Position numbers and translations under genes: made by a program. A DNA stretch of 64,000 nucleotides from Prevotella sp. CAG:924 (lineage in GTDB: Bacteria; Bacteroidota; Bacteroidia; Bacteroidales; Bacteroidaceae), in NCBI GenBank assembly GCA_000431975.1, contig HF988582.1, forward strand, positions 1-64,000. Direction: 5' to 3'. The notes under the pieces are model-generated. The model searched no databases, was not told where the DNA came from, and saw only the letters and a list, made by a program, of their open reading frames with translations. The first letter of the stretch is position 1, and the number at the start of each line of letters is the position of its first letter. Below, piece by piece: positions 43,851-53,258 of this stretch.

Positions 43851-44091
43851 GGTTCTTGTGTTTCCTTTCGTTCAGGCAGGTTTTAGAAGAAAGCCCTCTT
43901 ATGGCTTGTCAGGAACTTTACATGGCTATCTTCAGATATTGTTTCCGGAAGGTAACTGATAATGCGAAACGGCTGATCGTAGTACTCGGGTTATGCTTCA
44001 TCCTTGATGGAGAGACCAATAACCGATGTTGTTTAGAGTCTTGGGTTAGAACCGGATTGTTGCCGTATTTCTTGTTCCGGCATGGCAGTCG

Positions 44092-45570
44092 TTATTCTTC
44101 CTCCTCTTCAATCTCTCCGGCGGACTTGGGCAGGCGCATCTTGCGCTTTGGATTCTCCGTAGCACCATATTTGAGGAGTTTCTTTGCGGAGGTGGTGATG
44201 CTCTTGCCGCTGGGTGCGGCACTGTTTTCCAGTTCGGTGAAGGCGGAGTGTGTCTTGTTGAACAGATCCTCCACCTTTTTCAGTCGTTCCCAGAAGGCCT
44301 GTACGCGGTCGATGATTTCGTTGGCCGTCTTCATGATCAGGTCCTGGTTCTCGGCTTGTCGTTTCTGCCGCCATGTCATCTCTAGGATGCTGAGCATCAT
44401 GTACAACGATCGGCTGTCGGAGATGATCACATGCTGCTGGTAGGCGTCCTTCCATAGGTCAGGATCGTTGGTAAGGGCCAACTGCAGGGCTCCGTCATTG
44501 GGGATGTACATCATCACGAAGTCGAGTTTCTTGTGTCCCTCCATCGCGTGCTCATAATATTTCTTGTTGGCCAGTTCTTTCACATGGTTGCGTACCGACT
44601 GGATATGGCGTGTGAGGGCCTCGTGACGCTGCTGGTCGTTGTCTGCGCAGCAGTAGTCGACGTATGCCTTGATCGACATCTTCGAGTCTATGATCACGTC
44701 GCGCTGATCGGGGAAGTGGAGAATCACGTCGGGGATCATGCGGTGACCATCTTCGCTGAGTACGGGTTGGCCGTTCTCTTTCAGCGTCACCTGTTCCTCA
44801 AACTGGATGCCTTCCTCAAAGCCCATGTCCTCAAGCATCTGGCGGAGCCGCAACTCGCCGAAGTTTCCTTGGGTCTTGTTCTCTGAGGTCAGGGCGTTGG
44901 CCAGACGGTCGGCCTGCTGGCCCACCTCCTTGGCTTGTTTTAGGTTTTCTTGAATCGACTGTCCTAGACGCTCCATGGTGATCGTCTGTTCGCGGTCGCT
45001 TTTTTCCACCGCCTCCTTCATCTGACGCAGGTTCTCGTGCAGCGGGTTCAGGATGGACGAGAGCTGTTCCTTGTTGGTAGAGCTCAGCTCGGCGGCCCGT
45101 TCCTTGAGGATGCGTTCAGTCGTCGTCGTGATCTGTTCCTTGATGAGGCGGGCCTGCTGTTCCAGTTGCTCGTGCTGTTGTTCCTTCAGGTCGTTTAGCG
45201 TCTTCTCGTAACGGGTCTGCTGGTCGGCCTTCTCACGGTCGTGTCGGGCCTGTTGATCTTTCAGGAGTGCCTCCTGGCGAGTCTGTAGTTCTTCCTTCTG
45301 TCGGTCAGCCTGTGCGCGCAGCTCGGCCAGGCGGTCCTCGTATTGTGCTTTTTGATCGGCCAGCTGCTTCTCGGCATATTCTTTTTGCTCAGCCAGTTGT
45401 CGGTTGTTCTGTGCCTGCAGTTCGTTGAGGCGTGTCTGCAGGTTGTCGGCCTGTGTCTTGAGCATGGCGGTGTCGGCCACCGCCTGGGTGATCTTGTTTC
45501 GTTGTAGCACGGTGCCGATGAGGGTGCCGATAACGATGCCTGCGATGAGTGCAATGATGGTAATAGCCAT
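44092..45570 (-). CDS. rmuC: DNA recombination protein RmuC
   Basis: 492 residues. An N-terminal membrane helix (ITIIALIAGIVIGTLIGTVL) is followed by a long Gln/Glu/Arg/Lys-rich coiled coil (about 25-210), then the conserved RmuC nuclease-like domain (about 215-440) with GNFGELRLRQMLEDMGFEEG, PDVILHFPDQRDVIIDSKMS, LDFVMMYIPNDGALQLAL. The family limits recombination at inverted repeats and has a PD-(D/E)XK-like core. A charged tail ends the protein. It starts 14 bp after the amidase stop, so the two are co-transcribed. Confidence 0.93.
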   Translation of the reverse strand: MAITIIALIAGIVIGTLIGTVLQRNKITQAVADTAMLKTQADNLQTRLNELQAQNNRQLAEQKEYAEKQLADQKAQYEDRLAELRAQADRQKEELQTRQEALLKDQQARHDREKADQQTRYEKTLNDLKEQQHEQLEQQARLIKEQITTTTERILKERAAELSSTNKEQLSSILNPLHENLRQMKEAVEKSDREQTITMERLGQSIQENLKQAKEVGQQADRLANALTSENKTQGNFGELRLRQMLEDMGFEEGIQFEEQVTLKENGQPVLSEDGHRMIPDVILHFPDQRDVIIDSKMSIKAYVDYCCADNDQQRHEALTRHIQSVRNHVKELANKKYYEHAMEGHKKLDFVMMYIPNDGALQLALTNDPDLWKDAYQQHVIISDSRSLYMMLSILEMTWRQKRQAENQDLIMKTANEIIDRVQAFWERLKKVEDLFNKTHSAFTELENSAAPSGKSITTSAKKLLKYGATENPKRKMRLPKSAGEIEEEEE

Positions 45571-45584
45571 TTAGCTAGTCTTTT

Positions 45585-46460
45585 TTAGTCGATGAATCTT
45601 TTTGTGATGCCTCCGTATTCATCGATGCGGCGGTCACGGAGGAAGGGCCACCAGCGGCGCACCTGCTCGGAGCGTTTCAGGTCGATGTCTACGATCTGCT
45701 CCACCTCTTCGTCCTTAGGTGCGCGGTAGAGCAGTTCGCCTTGCGGACCGGCCACGAAGCTGGAGCCCCAGAAGGGGATGCCGCCCGTGAGGCCGCTGGG
45801 ATCGGGCTCGAAGCCCACGCGGTTGACCGTCACGACGGGAAGGCCGTTGGCTACGGCGTGTCCGCGTTGCACGGTGGTCCATGCCTCACGCTGGCGCTCC
45901 TGCTCGTCGGGTGTGTCGGAGAGGGCATAGCCGATGGCGGTGGGGTAGATGAGCAGGTCGGCACCCTTGAGGGCCATCAGACGCGCTGCCTCGGGATACC
46001 ATTGATCCCAGCAGACGAGCACGCCGAGGCGACCGATGGAGGTGTCGATGGGCTCGAAACCGAGGTCGCCGGGCGTGAAATAGAATTTCTCGTAGTAGGC
46101 GGGATCATCAGGGATGTGCATCTTGCGGTATTTGCCGGCGATGGAGCCGTCCTTGTCCAGCACTACGGCCGTGTTGTGGTACAGGCCGGGAGCACGGCGC
46201 TCGAAGAGAGAGGTGACGATCACCACGCCCAACTCCTTGGCCAGGGCACCAAAACGCTCGGTCGACGGACCGGGGATGGGCTCGGCTTGGTCGAAGAGGT
46301 CCACGTCCTCGGTCTGACAGAAGTAGAGGCCGTTGTGAAGTTCCTGAAGGACGATCAGTTCTGCTCCCTCATGGGCCAGGTGGGTGATCTTGGTACAGAG
46401 ACGCTCGATATTGCTCTCGATGTTGGCAGTATTGTGTTGTTGAATGATACCTGTTTTCAT
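45585..46460 (-). CDS. aguB: N-carbamoylputrescine amidase (nitrilase superfamily)
   Basis: 291 residues, started at MKTGIIQQHNTANIES. A much longer open frame continues upstream antisense to radA and is not credible. Catalytic triad: Glu in LIVLQELHNGLYFC (about 40-53), Lys in AGKYRKMHIPDD (about 113-124), Cys in LGVLVCWDQWYPEAARLM (about 145-162). The close match to plant and bacterial N-carbamoylputrescine amidases points to the last step of the agmatine route to putrescine. The agmatine deiminase partner is not in the window. A minus-strand -7 box (TATTTTTG, complement of 46496-46503) precedes it, divergent from radA. Confidence 0.9.
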   Translation of the reverse strand: MKTGIIQQHNTANIESNIERLCTKITHLAHEGAELIVLQELHNGLYFCQTEDVDLFDQAEPIPGPSTERFGALAKELGVVIVTSLFERRAPGLYHNTAVVLDKDGSIAGKYRKMHIPDDPAYYEKFYFTPGDLGFEPIDTSIGRLGVLVCWDQWYPEAARLMALKGADLLIYPTAIGYALSDTPDEQERQREAWTTVQRGHAVANGLPVVTVNRVGFEPDPSGLTGGIPFWGSSFVAGPQGELLYRAPKDEEVEQIVDIDLKRSEQVRRWWPFLRDRRIDEYGGITKRFID

Positions 46461-46622
46461 GTGATGGAATTTTAATATAGTGTTATTGTTTTCTACAAAA
46501 ATACTCATTATTTTCGAGACGGCATATCTATAGGCGTTGTTTTTTGTCTTTTCTCCGGTGGCAGTGTGGTTACTATAAGGAAAAAATAGGATGTATTCAT
46601 TCTCTTTCTCACTTCTTTTCCT

Positions 46623-46630
46623 TACTTTTG
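46623..46630 (+). promoter_or_regulatory. -7 box of radA
   Basis: TACTTTTG followed by CAG, 22 bp upstream of the radA ATG, matching TAnnTTTG. No TTTG at the -33 position; the area is CT-rich. Confidence 0.55.
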
Positions 46631-46652
46631 CAGTAATAAGAGAAATGTATCC

Positions 46653-48116
46653 ATGGCAAAGGACAAGACGATGTTTGTATGCTCCAACTGTGGGCAGGAG
46701 AGTGCTAAATGGCTGGGCAAGTGCCCGGCCTGTGGACAGTGGGGCACCTTCAAGGAGATCCGTGTGGCAGCCGATAATGGCGGGGCTGCGGCAGGCCGTG
46801 TGGCGATGAGCGTGCGTGCCCATCGCAGCAGGATGGCCGATGAGGGGCGTGGCAATCATCCCGTGCGGCTGCGCGACATCACGGCCGGTGCGGAGCCGCG
46901 TGTTGATCTTCACGATGAGGAGCTCAACCGTGTGCTCGGAGGAGGTCTTGTGCCGGGGTCGATCACGTTGCTTGGCGGCGAGCCGGGCATTGGTAAGTCG
47001 ACGCTCACGCTGCAGACCATCCTGCGGCAGAAGGACATGCGGGTGCTGTATGTGAGCGGAGAGGAGAGCCTTCACCAACTGAAGATGAGGGCCGATAGGA
47101 TTATCGGAACTGTAGGACAGGAGCCCGACGGTACAGCCGGGGATGGAGGTGATGAGCCACTGGCATCCGACTACGACAATATCTTCCTTCTGTGCGAGAC
47201 ATCCTTGGAGAACATCCTCGGCCACATAGACGAGGTGAAGCCCGATATGGTAGTAGTCGATTCTATCCAGACCATCCAGACGGAGACGGTGGAGAGTTCT
47301 GCCGGCTCGGTGTCGCAGGTGCGTGAGTGTGCGGCCATGTTGTTGCGCTTTGCCAAGACGAGTGGCGTGCCCGTGATCCTCATCGGACATATTAATAAGG
47401 AGGGAACGCTTGCCGGTCCGAAGATCCTCGAACATATCGTCGATACCGTCATCCAGTTTGAGGGCGACCAGCATTATCTCTACCGCATCTTGCGCTCGAT
47501 CAAGAACCGGTTCGGTTCCACCTCTGAGCTGGGCATCTACGAGATGCGCGGTGACGGACTGCGTCAGGTGGCCAACCCTTCCGAGCTGTTGCTCAGCGAG
47601 GAACATTCGGGCCTGAGCGGCGTGGCCATCAGTTGTGCCATTGAAGGCGTCCGTCCTTTCCTCGTTGAGACGCAGGCACTGGTTTCCACGGCTGCTTACG
47701 GCACGCCGCAGCGCTCGGCTACGGGCTTTGACCAGCGGAGACTCAATATGTTGCTGGCCGTTCTGGAGAAGCGTGTCGGCTTTAAGCTGGCACAGAAGGA
47801 TGTGTTTCTCAATATCGCTGGTGGGCTGCGCATCACCGATATGGCTATGGACCTGAGTGTCATAGCGGCTGTGCTCTCCAGCAATGTTGATACGCCGATA
47901 GAGAGTGGGTGGTGCCTATGTGGCGAGGTAGGTCTGAGTGGTGAGGTGCGGCCTGTCAGTCGCATTGCCCAGCGCATAGCGGAGGCGGAGAAACTCGGAT
48001 TTACCGATATCATCGTCCCGGCACAGAATCTCAAGGGCATCAGCACGGCGGCATACAGCATACGGCTCCATCCCGTCCATAAGGTGGAAGAGGCGTTGCG
48101 CTGTCTGTTCGGATAG
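46653..48116 (+). CDS. radA: DNA repair protein RadA/Sms
   Basis: 487 residues. RadA is a RecA-like hexameric helicase that drives branch migration during recombination. N-terminal four-Cys zinc finger (CSNCGQESAKWLGKCPACGQ, 10-29), RecA core with Walker A GGEPGIGKSTL (about 108-118), the RadA-specific KNRFG motif in IKNRFGSTSELGIYEM (about 287-302) and a C-terminal Lon protease-like domain (about 310-487). It is about 30 residues longer than usual; the extra lies in a Gly/Asp-rich loop (GQEPDGTAGDGGDEP, about 153-167) and near residue 50-65. queC follows 83 bp downstream. Confidence 0.95.
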   Translation: MAKDKTMFVCSNCGQESAKWLGKCPACGQWGTFKEIRVAADNGGAAAGRVAMSVRAHRSRMADEGRGNHPVRLRDITAGAEPRVDLHDEELNRVLGGGLVPGSITLLGGEPGIGKSTLTLQTILRQKDMRVLYVSGEESLHQLKMRADRIIGTVGQEPDGTAGDGGDEPLASDYDNIFLLCETSLENILGHIDEVKPDMVVVDSIQTIQTETVESSAGSVSQVRECAAMLLRFAKTSGVPVILIGHINKEGTLAGPKILEHIVDTVIQFEGDQHYLYRILRSIKNRFGSTSELGIYEMRGDGLRQVANPSELLLSEEHSGLSGVAISCAIEGVRPFLVETQALVSTAAYGTPQRSATGFDQRRLNMLLAVLEKRVGFKLAQKDVFLNIAGGLRITDMAMDLSVIAAVLSSNVDTPIESGWCLCGEVGLSGEVRPVSRIAQRIAEAEKLGFTDIIVPAQNLKGISTAAYSIRLHPVHKVEEALRCLFG

Positions 48117-48199
48117 CCGGGCCGCACGCAGGAGGGCGAGACGGAGGTCCCGGCCTGTTCCAAGGATAATAAGTAGTACGTTATTTTTAATTCTATACA

Positions 48200-48853
48200 A
48201 TGAAGGATTCCATTATTGTGGTGAGCGGAGGCATGGACTCCATCACCCTTCTTTATGATTACAAGGACAGAATTGCATTGGCCGTGTCGTTCGATTACGG
48301 TTCCAATCACAATGCCAAGGAACTGCCTTTGGCAGAGATGCACTGTAAGCGTCTGGGCATTCCTCATATCACCATTCCTCTGATGTTCATGAAGGATTAT
48401 TTCAAGTCGTCGTTGCTGGAGGGTGCAGAGGCAATCCCCGAGGGTAATTATGATGAGGAGAACATGAAGTCGACGGTCGTTCCCTTTCGCAACGGTATTA
48501 TGCTCAGCGTGGCGTGTGGACTAGCGGAGACGCATCATCTCAAGCATGTCATGATGGCTAACCATAGTGGCGACCATACCATCTATCCCGACTGCCGTCC
48601 CGGCTTCGTCAGTTCGATGTCGGCGGCCATGCAGGCCGGTACCTACGACGGAGTGGATATCGTCGCCCCTTACACCAACATCACAAAAGCTGATATCGCA
48701 CGCATCGGAAAGCGTCTGGGTATCGATTACAGCGAGACATGGAGCTGCTATAAGGGGGGTGAGCACCATTGTGGCAAGTGCGGCACGTGTCGTGAGCGGC
48801 GTGAAGCGCTTGCGGAGGCAGGCATCGATGACACAACGGTCTATGACGACTGA
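48200..48853 (+). CDS. queC: 7-cyano-7-deazaguanine synthase
   Basis: 217 residues. An ATP-dependent enzyme that converts 7-carboxy-7-deazaguanine to preQ0, the queuosine precursor. Nucleotide PP-loop VVSGGMDSITLLYDY (about 7-21), the HSGDHTIYPDCRPGF segment (about 122-136) and the zinc-binding CYKGGEHHCGKCGTCRERRE (about 188-207, four Cys) are intact. QueD, QueE and QueF are not adjacent, so the pathway genes are dispersed in this genome. Confidence 0.95.
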   Translation: MKDSIIVVSGGMDSITLLYDYKDRIALAVSFDYGSNHNAKELPLAEMHCKRLGIPHITIPLMFMKDYFKSSLLEGAEAIPEGNYDEENMKSTVVPFRNGIMLSVACGLAETHHLKHVMMANHSGDHTIYPDCRPGFVSSMSAAMQAGTYDGVDIVAPYTNITKADIARIGKRLGIDYSETWSCYKGGEHHCGKCGTCRERREALAEAGIDDTTVYDD

Positions 48854-48926
48854 GAAGCTGTTGTCCGGACGGTGCGTAAATAATATTTTCGTAATTCAAA
48901 AAATAAATAATTCGTCGGGAGTTTTG

Positions 48927-48957
48927 CTTGCATTATGAGAAATATTTAGTAAATTTG
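48927..48957 (+). promoter_or_regulatory. Promoter of pgk
   Basis: CTTG (48927-48930), 19-bp spacer, TAAATTTG (48950-48957) then CGTGCG. Leader of about 45 nt to the ATG. Confidence 0.65.
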
Positions 48958-49007
48958 CGTGCGTAAAGAAAGACTTCAACAACAATTTAATCATAATAAC
49001 TAAACAA

Positions 49008-50261
49008 ATGACAATCGATCAATTCAACTTTGCCGGCAAGAAGGCAATCGTTCGTGTAGATTTCAATGTGCCCTTGGATGACAATGGCAATGTGACTGAC
49101 GACACCCGTATCCGCGGTGCCCTGCCCACTCTGAAGAAGGTTCTCGCCGATGGCGGTGCTGTGATCATGATGAGCCACATGGGCAAGCCCAAAGGCAAGG
49201 TGAATCCTAAACTGTCACTGAAGCAGATTGTTGGTAAGGTAAGCGAGAAGCTGGGTGTAGACGTGAAGTTCGCTCCCGATTGCGCTAACGCTGACAAAGA
49301 GGCTGCCGATCTGAAGATGGGTGAGGCTCTGCTGCTGGAGAACCTGCGCTTCTATCCTGAGGAGGAAGGCAAGCCCGTTGGTGTTGAGAAGGGTACTCCC
49401 GAATACGACGAGGCAAAGAAGGCCATGAAGGAAAGCCAGAAGAAGTTCGCCCAGAAGCTCGCTTCTTACGCTGACGTATATGTAAACGACGCTTTCGGTA
49501 CCGCACACCGCAAGCACGCTTCTACCGCTGTGATCGCTGACTACTTCGACAAGGATTCGAAGATGCTGGGTTACCTGATGGAGAAAGAGGTTACTGCTAT
49601 CGACAATGTGCTGAAGAATGCTCAGCATCCTTTCACTGCCATCATCGGTGGCTCAAAGGTAAGCTCTAAGCTCGGTGTGATCAAGAACCTGCTTGACAAG
49701 GTGGACAACCTGATCATCGGTGGTGGTATGGGTTATACCTTCATCAAGGCTCAGGGTGGCCATATCGGTGACTCTCTGCATGAGGACGACCTGATGCCCG
49801 AGGCTCTGAACGTAATCAAGGCTGCCAAGGAGAAGGGTGTAAACCTCAGCCTCTCTGTTGCTACCGTAGCAGGTGACAGCTTCTCTAACGACGCCAACCG
49901 CAAGGTGGTAGACATCTACAACATCCCCGACGGATGGGAGGGTATGGATGCCAGCGAAGAGTCTATCGAGAACTGGAAGAAGATCATCCTCAGCTCTAAG
50001 ACCATTCTGTGGAACGGCCCTGTAGGTGTGTTCGAGTTCGAGAACTTCGCACATGGTACCGGTGAGATCGCTAAGGCTGTGGCTCAGGCTACTCAGGAGA
50101 ACGGTGCTTACTCTCTCGTAGGTGGTGGCGACTCTGTTGCTGCTGTCAACAAGTTCGGTCTGGCCGATAAGGTAAGCTATGTTTCTACTGGTGGTGGTGC
50201 TATGCTCGAGGCTATCGAGGGTAAGGTGCTCCCCGGTGTTGCTGCCATCAAAGGTGAGTAA
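49008..50261 (+). CDS. pgk: Phosphoglycerate kinase
   Basis: 417 residues, standard. Transfers phosphate from 1,3-bisphosphoglycerate to ADP in glycolysis. N-terminal substrate domain: [20 protein letters not shown] (about 18-37), [10 protein letters not shown] with basic-patch residues, [29 protein letters not shown]-terminal nucleotide domain: [14 protein letters not shown] (about 209-222), [30 protein letters not shown] and the GGGDSVAAV motif. Codon choice is strongly biased towards a few codons (AAG, CTG, GGT, GAG), as expected of a highly expressed gene. It has its own promoter and terminator. Confidence 0.98.
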   Translation: MTIDQFNFAGKKAIVRVDFNVPLDDNGNVTDDTRIRGALPTLKKVLADGGAVIMMSHMGKPKGKVNPKLSLKQIVGKVSEKLGVDVKFAPDCANADKEAADLKMGEALLLENLRFYPEEEGKPVGVEKGTPEYDEAKKAMKESQKKFAQKLASYADVYVNDAFGTAHRKHASTAVIADYFDKDSKMLGYLMEKEVTAIDNVLKNAQHPFTAIIGGSKVSSKLGVIKNLLDKVDNLIIGGGMGYTFIKAQGGHIGDSLHEDDLMPEALNVIKAAKEKGVNLSLSVATVAGDSFSNDANRKVVDIYNIPDGWEGMDASEESIENWKKIILSSKTILWNGPVGVFEFENFAHGTGEIAKAVAQATQENGAYSLVGGGDSVAAVNKFGLADKVSYVSTGGGAMLEAIEGKVLPGVAAIKGE

Positions 50262-50289
50262 TAGCCTTATAGGTTAAAAAATAAAGAGA

Positions 50290-50330
50290 GGCATCGCCCA
50301 ATCAGCAATGATTGTGTGATGCCTTTTTTT
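50290..50330 (+). terminator. Terminator of pgk
   Basis: GGCATCGCCCAATCA / TGATTGTGTGATGCC stem with GCAA loop followed by seven T: a textbook intrinsic terminator 28 bp after the stop. Confidence 0.92.
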
Positions 50331-50408
50331 AACTCCTTATAGAGATGGTCTAATGATCGGTGGCCCGGTTATTGAAGATGACCGATTAGAATTTAATACC
50401 AGTTTTTT

Positions 50409-51647
50409 ATGTTGCGCCAGTTAGTTCTTTCCCTTTGTCTTGTCTGTGCCCTTTGCGTACATGCACAGCGTTGTGAGATTCTTTCCGATCATATTGCTAC
50501 GTTGCAGTTGACGGCGGGCGATGATTGGATGGCACCGCCGGTGATTAAGCTCGGCAGTGGTGATAAGGTGCGCATCGAGTTCGATGATCTTACACACGAA
50601 TATCACCGTTACACTTACGATCTGCGTCATTGTGAGGCCGACTGGACACCGAGCGAGGAATTGCTGACGTCCGACTATTGTGATGGGTTTGCTGAGGGCA
50701 ATACCATTGATGACTATGAGGAGTCGTTCAATACCAATCAGCTTTATACGCATTACACCCTCGACCTGCCCAATTCGCTTTGTGCCATGAAGATCTCGGG
50801 CAATTACGAGGTGATTATCTACGATGAGGACGCCGACCATCAGCCGGTTGCAAGAGCTTGCTTTATGATCGTCGATCCGGCTATGACGGTAGGAATGACG
50901 GCGACGACAGTCACCGATAAGGATGTGAACGGACGCCATCAGCAAGTAGGAATGGTGGTCAACTACAATAGTCTGCGAGTCAACGATCCTACGACGCAGA
51001 TTCATACGGTCGTGCTCCAGAATTTCCGGTGGGACAACGCACGCATCAATGCGAAGCCACAATATGTCAGTGGTGACGGATTGAAGTGGGATCATTGCCG
51101 CGACTATGTCTTCGATGGCGGCAACGAGTACCGTAAGTTTGAGGTGCTCGACCTTGATCACACGTCCATGGGCATTGAGGAACTGCGATGGGATGGTGAA
51201 CATTATAACGCTTTCAAGTTCGCTGACGAGCCGCGCCCGAGTTATGTTTATGATGAAGATGCCAACGGTGCCTTTCTTATCCGTAACTCTGACAACACGG
51301 AGGTGACGACCACCACCGATTATGTGTTGGTCCATCTGAGACTGAAGGCTCCGCAGCAGACAGCACCTATCTATGTCAATGGTTGGTGGACCTACGACCG
51401 TATGCTTCCGCAGTATGAGATGCAGTGGAATCCCGATCGTAACGAGTATGAGGCAGCGCTATGGCTGAAGCAGGGCTATTATTCTTATCAGTATCTTACA
51501 GAACAACCCGACGGTACTTTCGCCCCTCTGCCCTCAGAGGGTAATTTTCACGAGACAGAGAATTGTTATGACGCTCTTGTCTATTATAAGGAGCAGGGAG
51601 GACGCACCGACTTGCTGGTGGGATGGGGACACATTCGCCTGCGTTAG
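50409..51647 (+). CDS. Type IX secretion system plug protein (DUF5103 family)
   Basis: 412 residues with a signal peptide (MLRQLVLSLCLVCALCVHAQ). Composed of beta-rich modules: an N-terminal domain (about 25-150, with YTYDLRHCEADWTPSEELL and ISGNYEVIIYDE), a middle domain (about 155-290) and a C-terminal part with VNGWWTYDRMLPQYEMQWNP and YEAALWLKQGYYSYQY. This is the Plug family that closes the SprA (Sov) outer membrane channel of the type IX secretion system when PorV is not bound. It implies an active T9SS elsewhere in the genome and fits the sorting-like tail on the calycin/PCMD protein. Acts at the periplasmic face of the outer membrane. Confidence 0.85.
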   Translation: MLRQLVLSLCLVCALCVHAQRCEILSDHIATLQLTAGDDWMAPPVIKLGSGDKVRIEFDDLTHEYHRYTYDLRHCEADWTPSEELLTSDYCDGFAEGNTIDDYEESFNTNQLYTHYTLDLPNSLCAMKISGNYEVIIYDEDADHQPVARACFMIVDPAMTVGMTATTVTDKDVNGRHQQVGMVVNYNSLRVNDPTTQIHTVVLQNFRWDNARINAKPQYVSGDGLKWDHCRDYVFDGGNEYRKFEVLDLDHTSMGIEELRWDGEHYNAFKFADEPRPSYVYDEDANGAFLIRNSDNTEVTTTTDYVLVHLRLKAPQQTAPIYVNGWWTYDRMLPQYEMQWNPDRNEYEAALWLKQGYYSYQYLTEQPDGTFAPLPSEGNFHETENCYDALVYYKEQGGRTDLLVGWGHIRLR

Positions 51648-52011
51648 TCGTTCGGCTACCCTCGACATTCGGGGTGGCTGGTATGGGATATGTCAAGGTG
51701 CGGACGCATGACATGTCGTATGCTCCTATATATAATTAAGGTAAGGTGGTCCCGCAAGGCATCCCCTCTCATTTATGCCTCCGGCCGCATCATGTCGTGT
51801 CATTGTATGTCAATGTCCGAAATGGCGTATAGTCTCCATTTCCTTGCCTATACTTTCCCATTCCTGGCATATTTAGTATATTTATGCATTCTTTATCAGT
51901 TTATATGTATAAATATCGTGAAATATGCAATATTCTGCAAGTTATTCTTGGTTTATTCTATGAATATACGTACTTTTGCATGCGAATTTTGTATGAAATC
52001 ATAGATAAGAC
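51648..52011. other. Upstream region of the arginine cluster
   Basis: No gene. AT-rich from 51840 on. It contains the argR promoter and imperfect TGAAT/ATTCA-like words (for example around 51958-51966 and 51984-51998) that could be ARG boxes for autoregulation. By eye I cannot define the operator. Confidence 0.5.
51947..51978 (+). promoter_or_regulatory. Promoter of argR and the arginine cluster
   Basis: CTTG (51947-51950), 20-bp spacer, TACTTTTG (51971-51978). Start expected near 51985, 27 nt before the argR ATG. Confidence 0.65.
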
Positions 52012-52485
52012 ATGACGAACGGAAAAAGCGGTCGGTTAGATACCATCAGGATGATCATCTCCAGCAGGGAGGTGGGCAGTCAACAGGAGCTTCTCGACCT
52101 GATCAAGGAAGACGGATATACCATTACTCAGGCCACATTAAGCCGTGATTTGAAGCAGCTGAAGGTGGCAAAGGCCACGTCGATCCGTGGACGCAGCGTC
52201 TATGTGCTTCCCAGCGAGACGATGTATAAGCGGGTACAAAAGCCATTGCCTGCCTCAGAGATGCTCAAGGTGAGCGGTTTCTTGTCCATCAAGTTCTCCG
52301 GCAATATGGGTGTGATTCGTACGTTGCCCGGCTATGCCAGCAGCATTGCCTATAACATCGACAACAGTCATCTTCCGGAGATCCTGGGAACAATAGCCGG
52401 TGACGATACCATTTTCGTGGTGATCAAGGAAGGGACCGACCACAATGCCGTGGTAGAAGGACTGAATAGTATTGTAGTAATTTAA
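52012..52485 (+). CDS. argR: Arginine repressor
   Basis: 157 residues. An N-terminal winged helix-turn-helix (about 8-75, with SQQELLDLIKEDGYTITQAT and LSRDLKQLKVAK) and a C-terminal hexamerisation/arginine-binding domain (about 85-157) with LPGYASSIAYNIDNSHLPEI and GTIAGDDTIFVVIKE. In the family, arginine binding drives hexamer binding to ARG boxes upstream of arg genes. It is the first gene of the cluster, 14 bp before the GNAT gene, so it most likely controls its own operon. Confidence 0.95.
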   Translation: MTNGKSGRLDTIRMIISSREVGSQQELLDLIKEDGYTITQATLSRDLKQLKVAKATSIRGRSVYVLPSETMYKRVQKPLPASEMLKVSGFLSIKFSGNMGVIRTLPGYASSIAYNIDNSHLPEILGTIAGDDTIFVVIKEGTDHNAVVEGLNSIVVI

Positions 52486-52499
52486 TTTTAATAGAGATA

Positions 52500-53129
52500 A
52501 TGGATAATATTAAGGTGATGGTTGCCGATGAGTCACATATCAAGTATGTCGACACCATCCTGCAGACGATTGCAGAGGCGGCTAAGGTTCGCGGAACGGG
52601 TATTGCCAAGCGTTCTCCGGAGTATGTCGCTACAAAGATGAGGGAGGCAAAGGCGGTCATCGCTTTGGACGGTGAGCGGTTTGCCGGATTCAGTTATATT
52701 GAGACCTGGGGCAATAAGCATTATGTGACCACCTCTGGTCTGATCGTACACCCCAATTATCGGGGACTCGGACTGGCTAAGCGCATCAAGGACATGACGT
52801 TCACGCTCGCCCGTCTGCGCTGGCCTCATGCCAAGATCTTCTCTCTCACTAGCGGTTCGGCTGTGATGAAGATGAACACCCAGCTCGGCTATCATCCGGT
52901 GACCTTCAACGATCTCACCTCCGATGAGGCTTTCTGGCGGGGTTGTGAGGGATGTATCAACAAGGACGTGCTGCATCGTACCAACCGTAAATATTGCATC
53001 TGCACGGCCATGCTCTTCGATCCCGACGAACATCTGCCGGCTAAGATCCCCATGTCGGTGATGCAGCGCATCCGCAAGATTGACGGATGGACCGATGAGG
53101 ACATCAAGCGTCTTATTGATAACGAATAA
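52500..53129 (+). CDS. GNAT acyltransferase, candidate first enzyme of arginine synthesis
   Basis: 209 residues. GNAT fold with the acyl-CoA loop in GLIVHPNYRGLGLAKRIKDM (about 80-99; the RGLGLA part is motif A) and flanking strands FAGFSYIETWGNKHYV and KIFSLTSGSAVMKMNTQLGY. The C-terminal part is Cys-rich (RGCEGCINKD, RKYCICTAM). Placed between argR and argG. No classical argA/argJ is in the window, so it may acylate glutamate to N-acetyl- or N-succinylglutamate. From memory, a GNAT in the equivalent Bacteroides cluster has been proposed for that step by mutant fitness data. The sequence alone proves only that it is a GNAT. Confidence 0.75.
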   Translation: MDNIKVMVADESHIKYVDTILQTIAEAAKVRGTGIAKRSPEYVATKMREAKAVIALDGERFAGFSYIETWGNKHYVTTSGLIVHPNYRGLGLAKRIKDMTFTLARLRWPHAKIFSLTSGSAVMKMNTQLGYHPVTFNDLTSDEAFWRGCEGCINKDVLHRTNRKYCICTAMLFDPDEHLPAKIPMSVMQRIRKIDGWTDEDIKRLIDNE

Positions 53130-53258
53130 AAAATATATAATCATTTTTCTGGCACTGCTCGGAGTCCCGTGTCACCGGCCGTCTGTCTCGTAGACATTCG
53201 GCGTGGTCCCGCTTTGAGATGGTGAGGAGAGCCTGATATTTAAGAAAGGAAATAAACG

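Noticed and set aside
46461..47606. N-terminal extension of the amidase to 673 residues
   Set aside because: The added part is antisense to radA and has no family similarity; the nitrilase fold begins at MKTGIIQQ.
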